NCBI GenBank assembly: GCA_050955045.1
Contig: JBPBQV010000032.1
Location: 84,692 to 148,691 of the forward strand
Source of the DNA: Mucilaginibacter_A sp050955045
GTDB lineage: Bacteria; Bacteroidota; Bacteroidia; Sphingobacteriales; Sphingobacteriaceae
Direction of reading: 5' to 3'
DNA: 64,000 nucleotides
The notes under the pieces are model-generated. The model saw only the letters and a program-made list of their open reading frames with translations. It did no database searches and was not told where the DNA came from. The position numbers and the translations under genes are program-made. Positions within the stretch are counted from its first letter, which is position 1. Every line of letters starts with the position of its first letter. Below are positions 35,269-44,708 of the stretch, piece after piece.

Positions 35269-36093
35269 ATGAATAGAAATTTTTTCAAAAAATCGATTTT
35301 ACTTTCAGCTGCTCTTTCTGTTGTTATGATCGGTTCAAGCACTCAACCTTTAATATTAATACATTCAGGGCCTGAAAAAATTACTGCAAATATTGTTACA
35401 GAAAAAAAACTTTCCGCTTCACAAGTTTTGTATTCTGCTTATCTATCTAATATTTATCAAACTGCTAATTTGTATGCTTCGGGTTTAAATGCCGATGTTT
35501 TTGCAAAAGCTGTAACGGGTTTTTATAATCTTAAAAAAACAGCAAAATTAAATACTGATAATTCGATTATAACCATTGTAGATTTTAATAAATCCAGTTG
35601 CACTAAACGCATGTGGATTATTGATTTGCACTCGGCTACACTTTTATTAAATACCTGGGTGGCACACGGACAAGGAAGTGGTGCTGATTTGGCTGATCAG
35701 TTTTCTAATATTGATAGTTCTCACCAAAGCAGTTTAGGATTTTATTTAACCGGAGAAATTTATACCGGAAAACATGGTCGTTCTTTACGTTTGGACGGCA
35801 TGGACGCCAAATTTAATTCTAATGCCCGCCAGCGTGATATTGTTGTTCATGCTGCAGATTATGTGAGTGAAAAAACGATTGTTAGTACAGGTCGTTTAGG
35901 CAGAAGTCATGGTTGCCCGGCTGTTGCTCCAGAGCTTGCTTCTTTTATAATCAATCAAATCAAAAATAAAACTGTATTATTTATTAACGGATCGGATAAT
36001 AAGTATAATTCTAAATATCTAAATCAGAATTTTGCCGCAAATTATCTTTTTCCTAATGCTAATTTGCATGACCCATTACAGGTCATGCTTTAG
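35269..36093 (+). CDS. murein L,D-transpeptidase catalytic-domain protein
   Basis: 274 aa from the ATG at 35269 (an upstream TTG at 35197 would add 24 residues before the signal peptide and is unlikely). Signal peptide at about 1-22. The catalytic Cys lies in GRSHGCPAVAP (about 225), and VHAADYVSE and LNTWVAHGQ also match the YkuD-like Bacteroidota family. It probably makes 3-3 peptidoglycan cross-links or anchors proteins. It is convergent, 12 bp apart, with another L,D-transpeptidase gene. Confidence 0.87.
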   Translation: MNRNFFKKSILLSAALSVVMIGSSTQPLILIHSGPEKITANIVTEKKLSASQVLYSAYLSNIYQTANLYASGLNADVFAKAVTGFYNLKKTAKLNTDNSIITIVDFNKSSCTKRMWIIDLHSATLLLNTWVAHGQGSGADLADQFSNIDSSHQSSLGFYLTGEIYTGKHGRSLRLDGMDAKFNSNARQRDIVVHAADYVSEKTIVSTGRLGRSHGCPAVAPELASFIINQIKNKTVLFINGSDNKYNSKYLNQNFAANYLFPNANLHDPLQVML

Positions 36094-36105
36094 CAAATGC
36101 GCTTT

Positions 36106-37632
36106 TTACGATAACATTTTTTGGATATTGGTATAAAGTACAATATCTAAACCGTAAACATCCGGGCGATAAACCAGTTTCCCATTTTCTGTCCAGCAAG
36201 TAACATAAGTAATATAAACCGGAACTTTTTTAGGCAGAGATAAATTTCTGGCTTTTGGTTCCGTTTGTTGCATATCTTCTTCAATCTGCTCGTACTGTTT
36301 CCCGTCACCAAATAAAGTGTGTGCCAGTTCTAATGGCTTCTCTACCCGAACACAACCATGACTAACGGCACGCATAGACAGTTTAAAAGCAGCTTGTGCA
36401 GGCGTATCATGCAGATAAACGCTGCTTTTGTTCGGGAATAAAAACTTTATTTTTCCTAAAGCATTTCCTTCTCCGGATTGCTGCTTAAAAGTATAAGGCA
36501 AATTATCTTTAGATACTGAAGCCCAATCAATCGTTTCTGTATTTTCTACTAATTTTCCATTCTGATAAACATCAATATTTTTGTTTGACAGATAATAAGG
36601 ATCCGCAGCAGCATCTTTAATAATCTCGTTGGAAGCAATACTTTGCGGTATATTCCAAACCGGATTTACCTGAACACTAAAAATCTCACTATTTAGTTGC
36701 GGTGTTTCACGGCTGAATGGCACATCGCGCACTTTATCATCTTCACTATATTCTTCCAGTTTATCTGTATAAGTTTTGTTTCTGCCCTCGCCTACGCAAA
36801 CTTTCATGCTTAATACTGATGAATTATGATCCATCACATCCAAACCAAAATTGGCAATGTTTACCAGAACGTAACGTTCTTCTGTTGGCTTGTTTTTCCA
36901 GCGCAAACGTTCTAAATTAACTTTTAAAACGCGTTCAGTTTCTGTTTTAGTCATTCCGGGAGCTGTTTCGCCTGTCATCAATGCTTTCTGCATTGCTAAA
37001 TATTGCGGGTTTTTGGGCTGGATGCTATCTAAAAAAGTCTTTAAATTCTTCACTTCCAAAACTTGATTCATGCCTAAACTGTCCGGGCGTTTAGTTGCGG
37101 TATAATATCGAGCATAAATTCTTTTTGGGCTGATAACACCAAACTGCAAAGCATTGCTGTAATTAATTAGGGAATTTGCGGTTACAATTTCTAGCTCGGC
37201 CATTGCTTTATAAGCATCTTCTTTGGTTTTGATGCTGTTTTTATCGGTAATTTTATGGAGCAGCTCATCAATTTGTGCCGTTTGAAACATTTTTGGATCC
37301 AAACCATGTTCTGCCGCACGCTGATAAAAAGATGTGGCCAGCTGAATTTCATCTTTTGGCAACTGATTGAGCACGAAAACTGGTTCAAATTCTTGTTTTT
37401 CGTAAAAAGCAGTAATCAGTTTCGGATTAGTCATCAATGATTGTTTTTCAATCAGCATTTGCTGAAACACGGCTGAAAATTCTTCGGGATCTAACTGTTT
37501 ATAAACTTTATTATGGAATTTTTTGAAGAAGAGTTGTGCCATTTCCGAACGCTTTTTTTTACATCCGTTCAGCACAAACAACACACACAGGGAAAGCAAA
37601 ATAACTTTTGTAAGTCGACTGATTTTATTCAT
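36106..37632 (-). CDS. YcbB-type L,D-transpeptidase, lipoprotein
   Basis: 508 aa. The lipobox is FVLNGC (Cys at about 24). A YcbB-like scaffold domain (about 45-270) precedes the YkuD catalytic domain (about 275-480) with MRAVSHGCVRVEKPLELA, whose Cys is the nucleophile. FLFPNKSSVYLHDTPAQAAF is also typical. It acts on periplasmic peptidoglycan. It faces the second L,D-transpeptidase gene tail to tail. A perfect repeat copy (37231-37245) is inside the gene. Confidence 0.9.
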   Translation of the reverse strand: MNKISRLTKVILLSLCVLFVLNGCKKKRSEMAQLFFKKFHNKVYKQLDPEEFSAVFQQMLIEKQSLMTNPKLITAFYEKQEFEPVFVLNQLPKDEIQLATSFYQRAAEHGLDPKMFQTAQIDELLHKITDKNSIKTKEDAYKAMAELEIVTANSLINYSNALQFGVISPKRIYARYYTATKRPDSLGMNQVLEVKNLKTFLDSIQPKNPQYLAMQKALMTGETAPGMTKTETERVLKVNLERLRWKNKPTEERYVLVNIANFGLDVMDHNSSVLSMKVCVGEGRNKTYTDKLEEYSEDDKVRDVPFSRETPQLNSEIFSVQVNPVWNIPQSIASNEIIKDAAADPYYLSNKNIDVYQNGKLVENTETIDWASVSKDNLPYTFKQQSGEGNALGKIKFLFPNKSSVYLHDTPAQAAFKLSMRAVSHGCVRVEKPLELAHTLFGDGKQYEQIEEDMQQTEPKARNLSLPKKVPVYITYVTCWTENGKLVYRPDVYGLDIVLYTNIQKMLS

Positions 37633-37742
37633 ATTTTTTGGGTTAGAAGTTTATTAAATACAGAACTAATTTTATATGTTTTAACATTCATTTAAAAGCA
37701 ACATTACTTTCAGAGTGATTTTGAGGGATGATAGTTTAATTT

Positions 37743-37788
37743 GATGCTTCTTTTATCACCTAATTTTTATGCTGCTAAAAAGAGCATC
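37743..37788. repeat. inverted pair of the interspersed repeat
   Basis: GATGCTTCTTTTATC (37743-37757) and GCTAAAAAGAGCATC (37774-37788), 16 bp apart. The second overlaps the TGA stop codon (37787-37789 on minus) of the nuclease gene. The pair can fold as a hairpin at the 3' end of that gene. Confidence 0.7.
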
Positions 37789-39235
37789 AGTAAGATGTTG
37801 ACCGTTTTAACTTCTGCGCACCAGTATAACGGTTAACTTCTATCGAATCCTGAACTGCTTTCGGCAAATTAGAAAGCAGGTTGTAACCAGTATTTTTTTC
37901 AATATCGCGCACACTGCAAATGTATTGCATCCAGTTTGGGTTGATGCTGTTATCGTTTGGTGTATCAATTGCAATTAAAGTAGCTTTACTGTTTATTCTT
38001 TTTAAATCCTGGTTTCCATTTGGGATAACCACAACCACTTTCCAAATACGCGCCGGCACGTTTATCCTTCCCTGATCAATACTTGTAGCGTAACCATTAG
38101 AACCGGTTCCACCTGTGCCATAACTGCCCATCATAATATAAACTTCGTTGCCTTTTTTTAACTGGCCTCTGCAATAACTTTCCAAATGTTCCCAGGTCCG
38201 CTGGTTATTATACGGAGCCTGAGGCACAATGTTGTCCATCAGAAAAGTGGCCGAATTTGCATCCATGCTATTGGTACGGTCTCCGGATGGGCAATTGTGT
38301 CCTTTATCAAAACCTGTATTTTTATAGCTGTAATTTTGCGCTTCGTACCAGCCGGCAGGTAATTTTGTATCTGCCCTAAAATCGTTTAAACGATCGGTAC
38401 TGCCAATATCCGTAGTACCTAAATGCCAGCAAACCCAGTTTGGCCCGCACCTATCTCTGCTATAACTTTCAGTATAATACTTTTGGTTGATTAAATAATT
38501 ATTAAAATTAGTGATACTTGTTGTTGCATTACTTGGGTTTCCGCAAAGTAAATTATCGTTATCATTTGCAGCAGCAGAATCCTTTAAAATAGTTTTATTA
38601 TCAATTGTATTACCTGTACTCACCGAAGTTCCGGCCTCGCTTTTAATATCCTGCGTACCGGTAATGGTAAAATCATCCAGATCAATCCGGTTTTTTCCAC
38701 CTGTTAACTTGCGTATTTCAAACTGTAGTTTTCCCGTTTTATTTAGGTTAAAAGTAGCTGTTTCTAGTGTATGATTGCTGCTGATAATGGTAGCACCCGT
38801 TTGCTTAAATGTTTGACTGCCATTTGCAGCAACAAATAATGCCCATGCAGAAGCACCGTCTTTACCGTAAGCAGCGTGTTTTACGGTTACAGTTGCAGCA
38901 CCTTCTACCGCAAAAAGCATCCTGATTTCACCATTATTTTTGATGCGGACAGCTTGCTTACCCGTTTTATAATCTGCAGCACTGCCGGCAATTAGCGCAT
39001 CTGCCAAATACCAGTTACCGGTTTTAAAAACAACGTTACCGGCAGTATAAGCCGTTTTATGACCTTGTTCAAAATCTTCCGTCAGGTTTTGAACAGCATG
39101 ATAATTACCGCCATAACTTACAGCAGTAGGATTTTCGGACGGGCTTGATTGCCGCGAATTACTTCCACAGGAAATCAATAAGCAAATACTTATTGCCAAG
39201 AATATAAAGCGATAGTTTAAAATAGCCGAGTACAT
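37787..39235 (-). CDS. secreted DNA/RNA non-specific endonuclease, lipoprotein
   Basis: 482 aa from the ATG at 39233-39235; a TTG five codons earlier is less likely. Lipobox LLISCG (Cys at about 23). A discoidin-like/sugar-binding-type segment (about 40-190) precedes the beta-beta-alpha-metal nuclease domain, whose active site reads GFDKGHNCPSGDRT (DRGH motif with Lys), followed by DNIVPQAPYNNQRTWEHLE with the metal-binding Asn. It probably degrades extracellular nucleic acids at the cell surface. Confidence 0.88.
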   Translation of the reverse strand: MYSAILNYRFIFLAISICLLISCGSNSRQSSPSENPTAVSYGGNYHAVQNLTEDFEQGHKTAYTAGNVVFKTGNWYLADALIAGSAADYKTGKQAVRIKNNGEIRMLFAVEGAATVTVKHAAYGKDGASAWALFVAANGSQTFKQTGATIISSNHTLETATFNLNKTGKLQFEIRKLTGGKNRIDLDDFTITGTQDIKSEAGTSVSTGNTIDNKTILKDSAAANDNDNLLCGNPSNATTSITNFNNYLINQKYYTESYSRDRCGPNWVCWHLGTTDIGSTDRLNDFRADTKLPAGWYEAQNYSYKNTGFDKGHNCPSGDRTNSMDANSATFLMDNIVPQAPYNNQRTWEHLESYCRGQLKKGNEVYIMMGSYGTGGTGSNGYATSIDQGRINVPARIWKVVVVIPNGNQDLKRINSKATLIAIDTPNDNSINPNWMQYICSVRDIEKNTGYNLLSNLPKAVQDSIEVNRYTGAQKLKRSTSY

Positions 39236-39267
39236 AGTTTGATAAATCAATTCCGGCTAAAATTACT

Positions 39268-39282
39268 GCTAAAAGAAGCAAT
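39268..39282 (+). repeat. copy of the interspersed repeat
   Basis: GCTAAAAGAAGCAAT upstream of the nuclease start. Confidence 0.55.
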
Positions 39283-39314
39283 ATCTCAAACGAAGATAAA
39301 TTACCAGTAAAATA

Positions 39315-39488
39315 TCAGCTATAAAGACAGTCGCTGCACAAACTCAACCCAAAGTTGGTGTAATTAACATTGTTGTTAACAAGCAGTTCGGTTTTGCAAT
39401 TAGTGCAATGGTTAGTTGCAGCTGCTTCTTGTGGATAAACAGCAACAAATATTACTTCTGGGATTTGATTTTGAGTAGTTGTGTCCAT
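39315..39488 (-). CDS. 57-aa zinc-ribbon miniprotein
   Basis: ATG at 39486-39488, TGA at 39315-39317. No signal peptide. The C-terminal half has two CxxC knuckles, CTNC and CSDC, 24 residues apart, the layout of a small zinc ribbon. The N-terminal half (IPEVIFVAVYPQEA) could be a strand-forming tail. I do not recognise a family; a regulatory or RNA-binding role is possible but unsupported. It is a single gene upstream of the nuclease. Confidence 0.6.
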   Translation of the reverse strand: MDTTTQNQIPEVIFVAVYPQEAAATNHCTNCKTELLVNNNVNYTNFGLSLCSDCLYS

Positions 39489-39600
39489 GATTCTTGTTTT
39501 GGCTTTGATTTATAGAACTATACAAATTTTGATCCCAGATGATCTTCTCTAAGTAAACTGATTTTTGAAGCTACTTTCAATTATTTTCGTAGAAAAATAT

Positions 39601-39729
39601 CCTTAAAAGGAGTATTTTTATTATATCTTATGAGGATTATTTTCAACAAGAATAGTGTAGGCACAATTCTTCCGGCCAAATATCATCCAATTTTAAACAT
39701 AGTATTTTTACCGTGTTAAAAACAGTATG
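39601..39729. repeat. two copies of the interspersed repeat
   Basis: CTTAAAAGGAGTATT (39602-39616) and GTTAAAAACAGTATG (39715-39729), both plus orientation, in the 330-bp gap before tRNA-Ala. The second is preceded by ATAGTATTTTTACC, a decayed inverted half. Confidence 0.5.
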
Positions 39730-39776
39730 TACACAAATACCAGTTTTTGAAATCCGGTAGCACAACAGTTATTAAA

Positions 39777-39807
39777 TTTGCGAACGAAAAACTTTTTACT
39801 AGTTTTG
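39777..39807 (+). promoter_or_regulatory. consensus Bacteroidota promoter of tRNA-Ala
   Basis: TTTG (39777-39780), exactly 19 bp, then TAGTTTTG (39800-39807), matching TTTG-N19-TAnnTTTG. It ends 11 bp before the tRNA. Confidence 0.85.
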
Positions 39808-39818
39808 CGATCATTAAG

Positions 39819-39892
39819 GGGGGATTAGCTCAGCTGGCTAGAGCGTTTGCATGGCATGCAAGAGGTCATCGGTTCGACTCCGATATTCTCCA
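39819..39892 (+). tRNA. tRNA-Ala (anticodon GGC)
   Basis: Acceptor GGGGGAT pairs with ATTCTCC (two wobble pairs). The D arm is GCTCAGCTGGCTAGAGC, the anticodon arm TTGCA-TGGCATG-CAA gives GGC, and the T arm is ATCGG-TTCGACT-CCGAT. The discriminator is A; CCA is not encoded. Confidence 0.93.
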
Positions 39893-39900
39893 CCCACTTT

Positions 39901-39936
39901 AAAAACCCTTTAAAATGACAATTTTAAAGGGTTTTT
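39901..39936 (+). terminator. terminator of tRNA-Ala
   Basis: Perfect 16-bp stem AAAAACCCTTTAAAAT with its complement around a 4-nt loop, ending in T5. Confidence 0.85.
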
Positions 39937-40465
39937 CATTAAAAAACAGTTTATTTTTAAGCATTTTCATTACGAATTTCTATCTGATTTCAACTTAGTT
40001 TGATTGTTGATGAGAGTTATTTTGAGATTTTATAGTTAAAAGATCCTGAAGGAGCAATAACTAAATCGAGAACCTTGATTGAAACGACTTGTAAACTTAT
40101 TCTTGATAATTTGGAGTAAATTATCAAGACGACATAGAACTTCCAAAATTGTATAAGTTAACAATAGAAAATTTAACTCTTGCTTCGGATTAACACGGAT
40201 AACAAATTTTATATAGCTATTAGATGGTTGTTGTAGGGCTAGGAGCTTTAAGAAATAAATTCAGTGACTCGCACCGTAAAAGGACATCTCAAATAACACC
40301 AACTTCAAGATATGCAGAACTCGCGGTTAATTTAGCTGATATAATGACAGCTGTTTTATTAGAAACTTATCAATTTAAAACACAATTATTTATAAAAAAG
40401 CCTTCCAACAACAACTTTTTTTCGTAAATACTGTTCAAAAAAATTAACTGATAAGGAAATATTTG
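39937..40465. other. gene-poor stretch before the lipoprotein esterase
   Basis: About 530 AT-rich bp. The only open frame (40224-40427) gives a low-complexity 67-residue product with no recognisable feature, so I do not call it a gene. No repeat copy was found here. Confidence 0.5.
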
Positions 40466-41533
40466 ATGAAAACAACTTCTATTTTTTGTGCAGCAGCCCT
40501 GAGCCTGATGCTAGCTGTAGGCTGTAAAAAAGACAAAAGTACAGCTATTACGCCGTCTGGGCCAAAACCTGCCTGGGGACAAGACATTAAACCTGAAATG
40601 CAGGTAGTCATTGAAAAACTAGCTAGTTTTGGCGACACGCCTCTGCCGCAGCTTACCGCTGTCCAAGCCCGCAAAAATCATACAGCTACCGATGCGGTGA
40701 TGGCGGTGATGAACGATTACCATATTGCAGCGCCAGTTTTTAATGTGGATACAGTGGGTAAGGAAATCCCGGTAACGGGCAGCACCGTGCACGTGCGCAT
40801 TTATACGCCAAAAAACACCTCTGGAAACTTGCCGGTTATTGTTTACTATCATGGCGGTGGTTTTGTAATTGCCAACATTGATGTTTATGATACTTCTGCA
40901 AAATTGCTTTCTGCGAATACCGGTGCCATCGTGGTATCCGTAGCTTATCGCTTGGCACCTGAGAACAAGTTTCCGACCGCGCATAATGATGCATTTGATG
41001 CTTACAAGTGGATAGCCCAAAATGCAGCATCTATACGGGGTGATGTAAATAAACTGGCTTTGGCAGGCGAAAGTGCTGGTGGGAACCTGGCAGTAGCTAC
41101 TGCCATCAAAGCCCGCGACCAGGGCGTGAAAGCCCCAGTTGCCATCCTCAGCATTTATCCAATTGCAGGAGCAGATACAAATACTGAATCTTACATCAAG
41201 TATGCAGATGCTAAACCGCTGGATAAACCCAGCTTGTTATGGTTTACTGCCAATTATACCAATACACCTGCTGAGGCTATGGATCCCCGTTTGAATCTGG
41301 TTGCAGCTAACTTAACGGGCCTTCCTCAGGTTACCATTATCAACGCCGAGCTTGACCCACTTCAGACAGAAGGCGGACAGCTGGCTGACAAGCTAAAAGC
41401 TGCTGGAGTATCTGTAGAACGTAAAGTATATGCTGGTGTAACACATGAATTTTTTGGTATGGGTGCAGTTGTACCAGATGCTAAAGATGCCGAAGACTAT
41501 GCAGTAAGCAGACTTAAAGCTGCTTTTAAATAA
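40466..41533 (+). CDS. alpha/beta hydrolase (HSL-type esterase), lipoprotein
   Basis: 355 aa from the ATG at 40466 (the codon before it is TTG). Lipobox MLAVGC (Cys at about 20). The HSL-type esterase fold shows YHGGGFVI (oxyanion hole, about 128), GESAGGN (nucleophile Ser, about 197), Asp in NAELDPLQ (about 291) and His in GVTHEFFG (about 325). It probably cleaves acyl or acetyl esters at the cell surface. It is unlike the cytoplasmic esterase at 998 in having a lipoprotein signal. A terminator follows at 41626. Confidence 0.88.
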   Translation: MKTTSIFCAAALSLMLAVGCKKDKSTAITPSGPKPAWGQDIKPEMQVVIEKLASFGDTPLPQLTAVQARKNHTATDAVMAVMNDYHIAAPVFNVDTVGKEIPVTGSTVHVRIYTPKNTSGNLPVIVYYHGGGFVIANIDVYDTSAKLLSANTGAIVVSVAYRLAPENKFPTAHNDAFDAYKWIAQNAASIRGDVNKLALAGESAGGNLAVATAIKARDQGVKAPVAILSIYPIAGADTNTESYIKYADAKPLDKPSLLWFTANYTNTPAEAMDPRLNLVAANLTGLPQVTIINAELDPLQTEGGQLADKLKAAGVSVERKVYAGVTHEFFGMGAVVPDAKDAEDYAVSRLKAAFK

Positions 41534-41625
41534 AAACTAAAGTTAGAATTTAAAAGATTAAATCATCTTAATGAACTATCACACAATTCTTCGTTAGCTA
41601 AAAACAAAAATTATTATGCCCTATC

Positions 41626-41660
41626 AAAGCCTTCAGACCTGTATGGTCCGAAGGCTTTTT
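41626..41660 (+). terminator. terminator of the esterase gene
   Basis: Stem AAAGCCTTCAGACC with GGTCCGAAGGCTTT (one mismatch), 5-nt loop and a T-run. The remaining 390 bp up to 42051 hold no gene. Confidence 0.8.
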
Positions 41661-42022
41661 TTGCTTAAAATCAAGAGCTGATTTATAACTAAAATCAATA
41701 TTTTTGGTACAAGATTAGATTTATAGATAAGAATAATGCCTCATAATCAGTTTCTGGAACACGGTAGAGAAATGGGCTAATTGACTCTTGTTTGCTGGAA
41801 TAGTGACAAAACATTTTCTTAATTAAATTTCCTAGCGTTGTTTTTATATTATTGCTGCAGAACACCATTCTACCCTACAAGTGTAAAGCACCTACTAATA
41901 TTTTTAACTCTAACAATAGCGAAAAAATTTAAACTATAAGAAACTTTTCTGAACATAAGCCATATAAAGGTGAGTTAGCAAATGGGTTCATTTTGTCTTA
42001 ATTAAAAGAAATATTTATAAAT

Positions 42023-42030
42023 TACTTTTG
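42023..42030 (+). promoter_or_regulatory. -7 box before the histidine kinase
   Basis: TACTTTTG matches TAnnTTTG, 21 bp before the ATG. A TTTG exists at 41992-41995 but with 27-bp spacing, so the -33 element is uncertain. Confidence 0.4.
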
Positions 42031-42051
42031 TTGTTTTAGATTTACTACCAT

Positions 42052-43605
42052 ATGTCTTCTCCTACCGCCGCAGAAAAGTCTTCACAAACCCAATCTGGAT
42101 TATACAGTGTCCGTTTATCGGATAACCCTTCAGAAGGCAACCACCAGCGTTTCCGGGAAGACGAGCCATTTTTCCGACAAATTCTGGAAAGCCTGGAAGA
42201 TTATGCTATTTTCACCACTGACCTGGAAGGCCATGTCAGCAGCTGGAACAAGGGAGCTGAAAACCTGCTGGGTTATAGCAAACAGGAAGTCATCGGAATG
42301 TCTGCCATTAAGCTTTTTACACCTGAGGACGTCAAAAAGAAAGTCCATTTGCTAGAAATGACCACAGCAAGAAAAACCGGTAGTGCCCGCGACGAGCGCT
42401 ACCACGTCCGAAAAGACGGCTCACAGTTTTTTGTCAGCGGGATGATGTTTGCCCTGCGGGACGAAAAAGGAAAGATCCGGGGTTTTACTAAGCTCATGCG
42501 TGATATTACTCATATTAAAGTTTTGCAGGAAACCATCCGCCATGCCAAAGAATACGCCCAAAGCATTGTAGACACGGCCCGCGAGCCGATGCTGGTACTG
42601 AACAAAGACTTTACGATCAATACCGCAAACCGTTCTTTTTACAAAGCTTTTAAAATATCCAAAAAAACAACGGAAGGTAAAAGCATATATGCAATTGAAA
42701 ACGGCCAGTGGGACCTGCCTGCATTAAAAGAGCTGCTGGAAGATATTCTGCCCCATAATTCGATTTTTAATGATTTTGAGGTATTGGCTGAGTTTGATAA
42801 GATTGGTCAGCGAACCGTGTTGCTGAATGCCCGCAAACTCTGGCGCGTAGGCAACCATATGGAAATGATCCTGCTTGCTTTTGAGGACGTTACAGAAAAA
42901 AGGCAGGCCGAGCAGTTCAGAAATGCTTTCATCGGTGTTGCCTCGCACGAACTTCGTGGACCGGTCAGCACGATCAAGGGCTTCACGCAGCTCCTGCAAA
43001 AGCGGGCCGATAAAGCAGATGATAAGGTAACCGCCGGAACACTTGAAAAAATTAATACGCAGGTAAATAAGTTAAACGAACTGATCAACCATTTGCTGGA
43101 TATTTCCCGCATTCAATCCGGTAAACTGCAGCTGGACAAAGTGCATTTCGATCTGAACAGTCTGGCTTCGGACATCGTGGATGAGCTGCAGAGCGGAACT
43201 AAAACCCATCACCTTGTTTTGCAGGGAAACATAGGAGGAAATGTGTTTGCTGACAAGTTTCGCGTGGGCCAGGTACTGACTAACCTAATTGGTAATGCCA
43301 TAAAATACTCGCCGGAAGCAGGAAAAGTAACCATAAAACTTAAGGAAGACAAAAACAAATCCACTTGCCAGGTCAGCGTTCAAGATTATGGAATCGGTAT
43401 CCCGGAGGAAGAGCAGCAAAACCTGTTTCAGGCATTTAACCGTGCCCGTAACGTGCAAAACAAAAAGATACCGGGCATTGGCCTGGGGCTGCATATTTCT
43501 GCTGAAATCATCCGCGAGCATGAGGGAAAGATCTGGTTTGAGAGTAAAGTCGATGAAGGCTCTACCTTTCATTTCTCACTTTCGCTGGATAAGACAGGCA
43601 AATAG
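42052..43605 (+). CDS. PAS-domain sensor histidine kinase
   Basis: 517 aa, soluble. PAS-1 at about 38-155 (DYAIFTTDLEGHVSSWNKG with a PAC tail RDITHIK), PAS-2 at about 165-280, dimerisation domain with His 299 in GVASHELRGPVS, then the HATPase domain (N box LIGNAIKYSPEAGKV, G1 DYGIGIP, G2 GIGLGLHIS). No membrane segment is present, so it senses an internal cue. No response regulator gene is adjacent. Confidence 0.92.
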   Translation: MSSPTAAEKSSQTQSGLYSVRLSDNPSEGNHQRFREDEPFFRQILESLEDYAIFTTDLEGHVSSWNKGAENLLGYSKQEVIGMSAIKLFTPEDVKKKVHLLEMTTARKTGSARDERYHVRKDGSQFFVSGMMFALRDEKGKIRGFTKLMRDITHIKVLQETIRHAKEYAQSIVDTAREPMLVLNKDFTINTANRSFYKAFKISKKTTEGKSIYAIENGQWDLPALKELLEDILPHNSIFNDFEVLAEFDKIGQRTVLLNARKLWRVGNHMEMILLAFEDVTEKRQAEQFRNAFIGVASHELRGPVSTIKGFTQLLQKRADKADDKVTAGTLEKINTQVNKLNELINHLLDISRIQSGKLQLDKVHFDLNSLASDIVDELQSGTKTHHLVLQGNIGGNVFADKFRVGQVLTNLIGNAIKYSPEAGKVTIKLKEDKNKSTCQVSVQDYGIGIPEEEQQNLFQAFNRARNVQNKKIPGIGLGLHISAEIIREHEGKIWFESKVDEGSTFHFSLSLDKTGK

Positions 43606-43907
43606 CATTGGTAAAAAGCGTTTTGCCTCTTCTTGTTAACCGCAGTAGTATTATAAATTCTATAAAAAAATCACACAATGCTTGTTTTATGCATGTAAAT
43701 TTTGTTTTTAAGATTGTTACTGATAAAAATAAGCATAGAATTTACATGATTTTAGTTGATAAAAGAAGCATCAACAATAATCCGAACAAAACTTAAACAG
43801 TCCCTAGTTTTTTTACTTATAATTTATATAAGTTAAGTAAGGAATTTAACTACTAAGTTCAACCTCACCTTTAGAACCTCTACTATACTTATTACGTAGT
43901 TTATCAA
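43606..43907. other. gene-free intergenic region
   Basis: About 300 AT-rich bp between the kinase and the arsenosugar locus. It holds a perfect repeat copy at 43758-43772 and a decayed one near 43722 (GATAAAAATAAGCATAG). Confidence 0.55.
43758..43772 (+). repeat. perfect-consensus copy of the interspersed repeat
   Basis: GATAAAAGAAGCATC. The flanks extend it to GTT...AAC, so the outermost bases are self-complementary. Confidence 0.7.
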
Positions 43908-44708
43908 ATGCTGATTCGCTGGTTTCAATTTTGCTTTTTTTCTCTATTCTTATTGGTTGCGCAAACTGGTTACGGCCAGCAAAAAGGAAAAAGGAACGTG
44001 GTGGTTAGCGCAATTCAGCTTTCCCAGAACTTTTTATATGCTGCTAAAACCGGAGAAGATACCGGGCCTTATCAAGACAGCCTGACAAAAGTAGATGAGC
44101 GGGAGTTACACGCCCAGTTACGCAATGACGCACAAAAACTGGCTTTCTGGCTCAATTTATACAATGGTTTTACGCAGGTGCTTTTGAAGAAAAACCCGGA
44201 TCAGTATAAAACCCGTAACGCTTTCTTTTCCAGCAAACAGATACAAATTGCCGGGCAGCAGTTAAGTTTGGATGAGATCGAACATGGCATTTTGCGTCAT
44301 TCTAAAATAAAATGGAGCGAAGGCTATTTGGGCAAACCTTTTCCTGATATTTTTGAAAAAGATTTCAGGGTAAAAAAATTAGATTACCGCATTCATTTTG
44401 CTTTAAATTGCGGTGCCAAAAGTTGTCCGCCGATTGCATTTTATGATCCGGAGCAAATCGACAAGCAGCTGGCCGTAGCCGTTAAAACGTATTTGAAAGG
44501 TGAATGCGAATTTAATCAGGCTAAAAACAGTATCAGCGTTCCGGCTTTAATGAGTTGGTTTCGGCATGATTTCGGTGGTAAAAAAGGCATTTATAAAATC
44601 CTGAAGCAGCACAAAATCATTCCTGCGGAGAGTCATCCTTCCATTCATTTCAACAAATACAACTGGACTTTATTTTTAAACAATTATAAATCAGAAAGCA
44701 ATGGATAA
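43908..44708 (+). CDS. DUF547 protein, first gene of the arsenosugar locus
   Basis: 266 aa. Signal peptide at 1-24 (cleavage near GYGQQ). The body is DUF547: LAFWLNLYNGFTQVLL (about 80-95), LDEIEHGILR (about 124), FALNCGAKSCPPIAFY (about 164, two Cys) and SVPALMSWFRHDFG. The fold is thought to be papain-like with unknown activity. Its stop codon overlaps the next start (ATGGATAA), so it is translationally coupled to the CMD-like gene. Confidence 0.87.
   Translation: MLIRWFQFCFFSLFLLVAQTGYGQQKGKRNVVVSAIQLSQNFLYAAKTGEDTGPYQDSLTKVDERELHAQLRNDAQKLAFWLNLYNGFTQVLLKKNPDQYKTRNAFFSSKQIQIAGQQLSLDEIEHGILRHSKIKWSEGYLGKPFPDIFEKDFRVKKLDYRIHFALNCGAKSCPPIAFYDPEQIDKQLAVAVKTYLKGECEFNQAKNSISVPALMSWFRHDFGGKKGIYKILKQHKIIPAESHPSIHFNKYNWTLFLNNYKSESNG

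Noticed and set aside
40224..40427. 67-codon open frame after tRNA-Ala
   Set aside because: Low-complexity product with no signal, motif or promoter, lying in AT-rich intergenic DNA; not credible as a gene.
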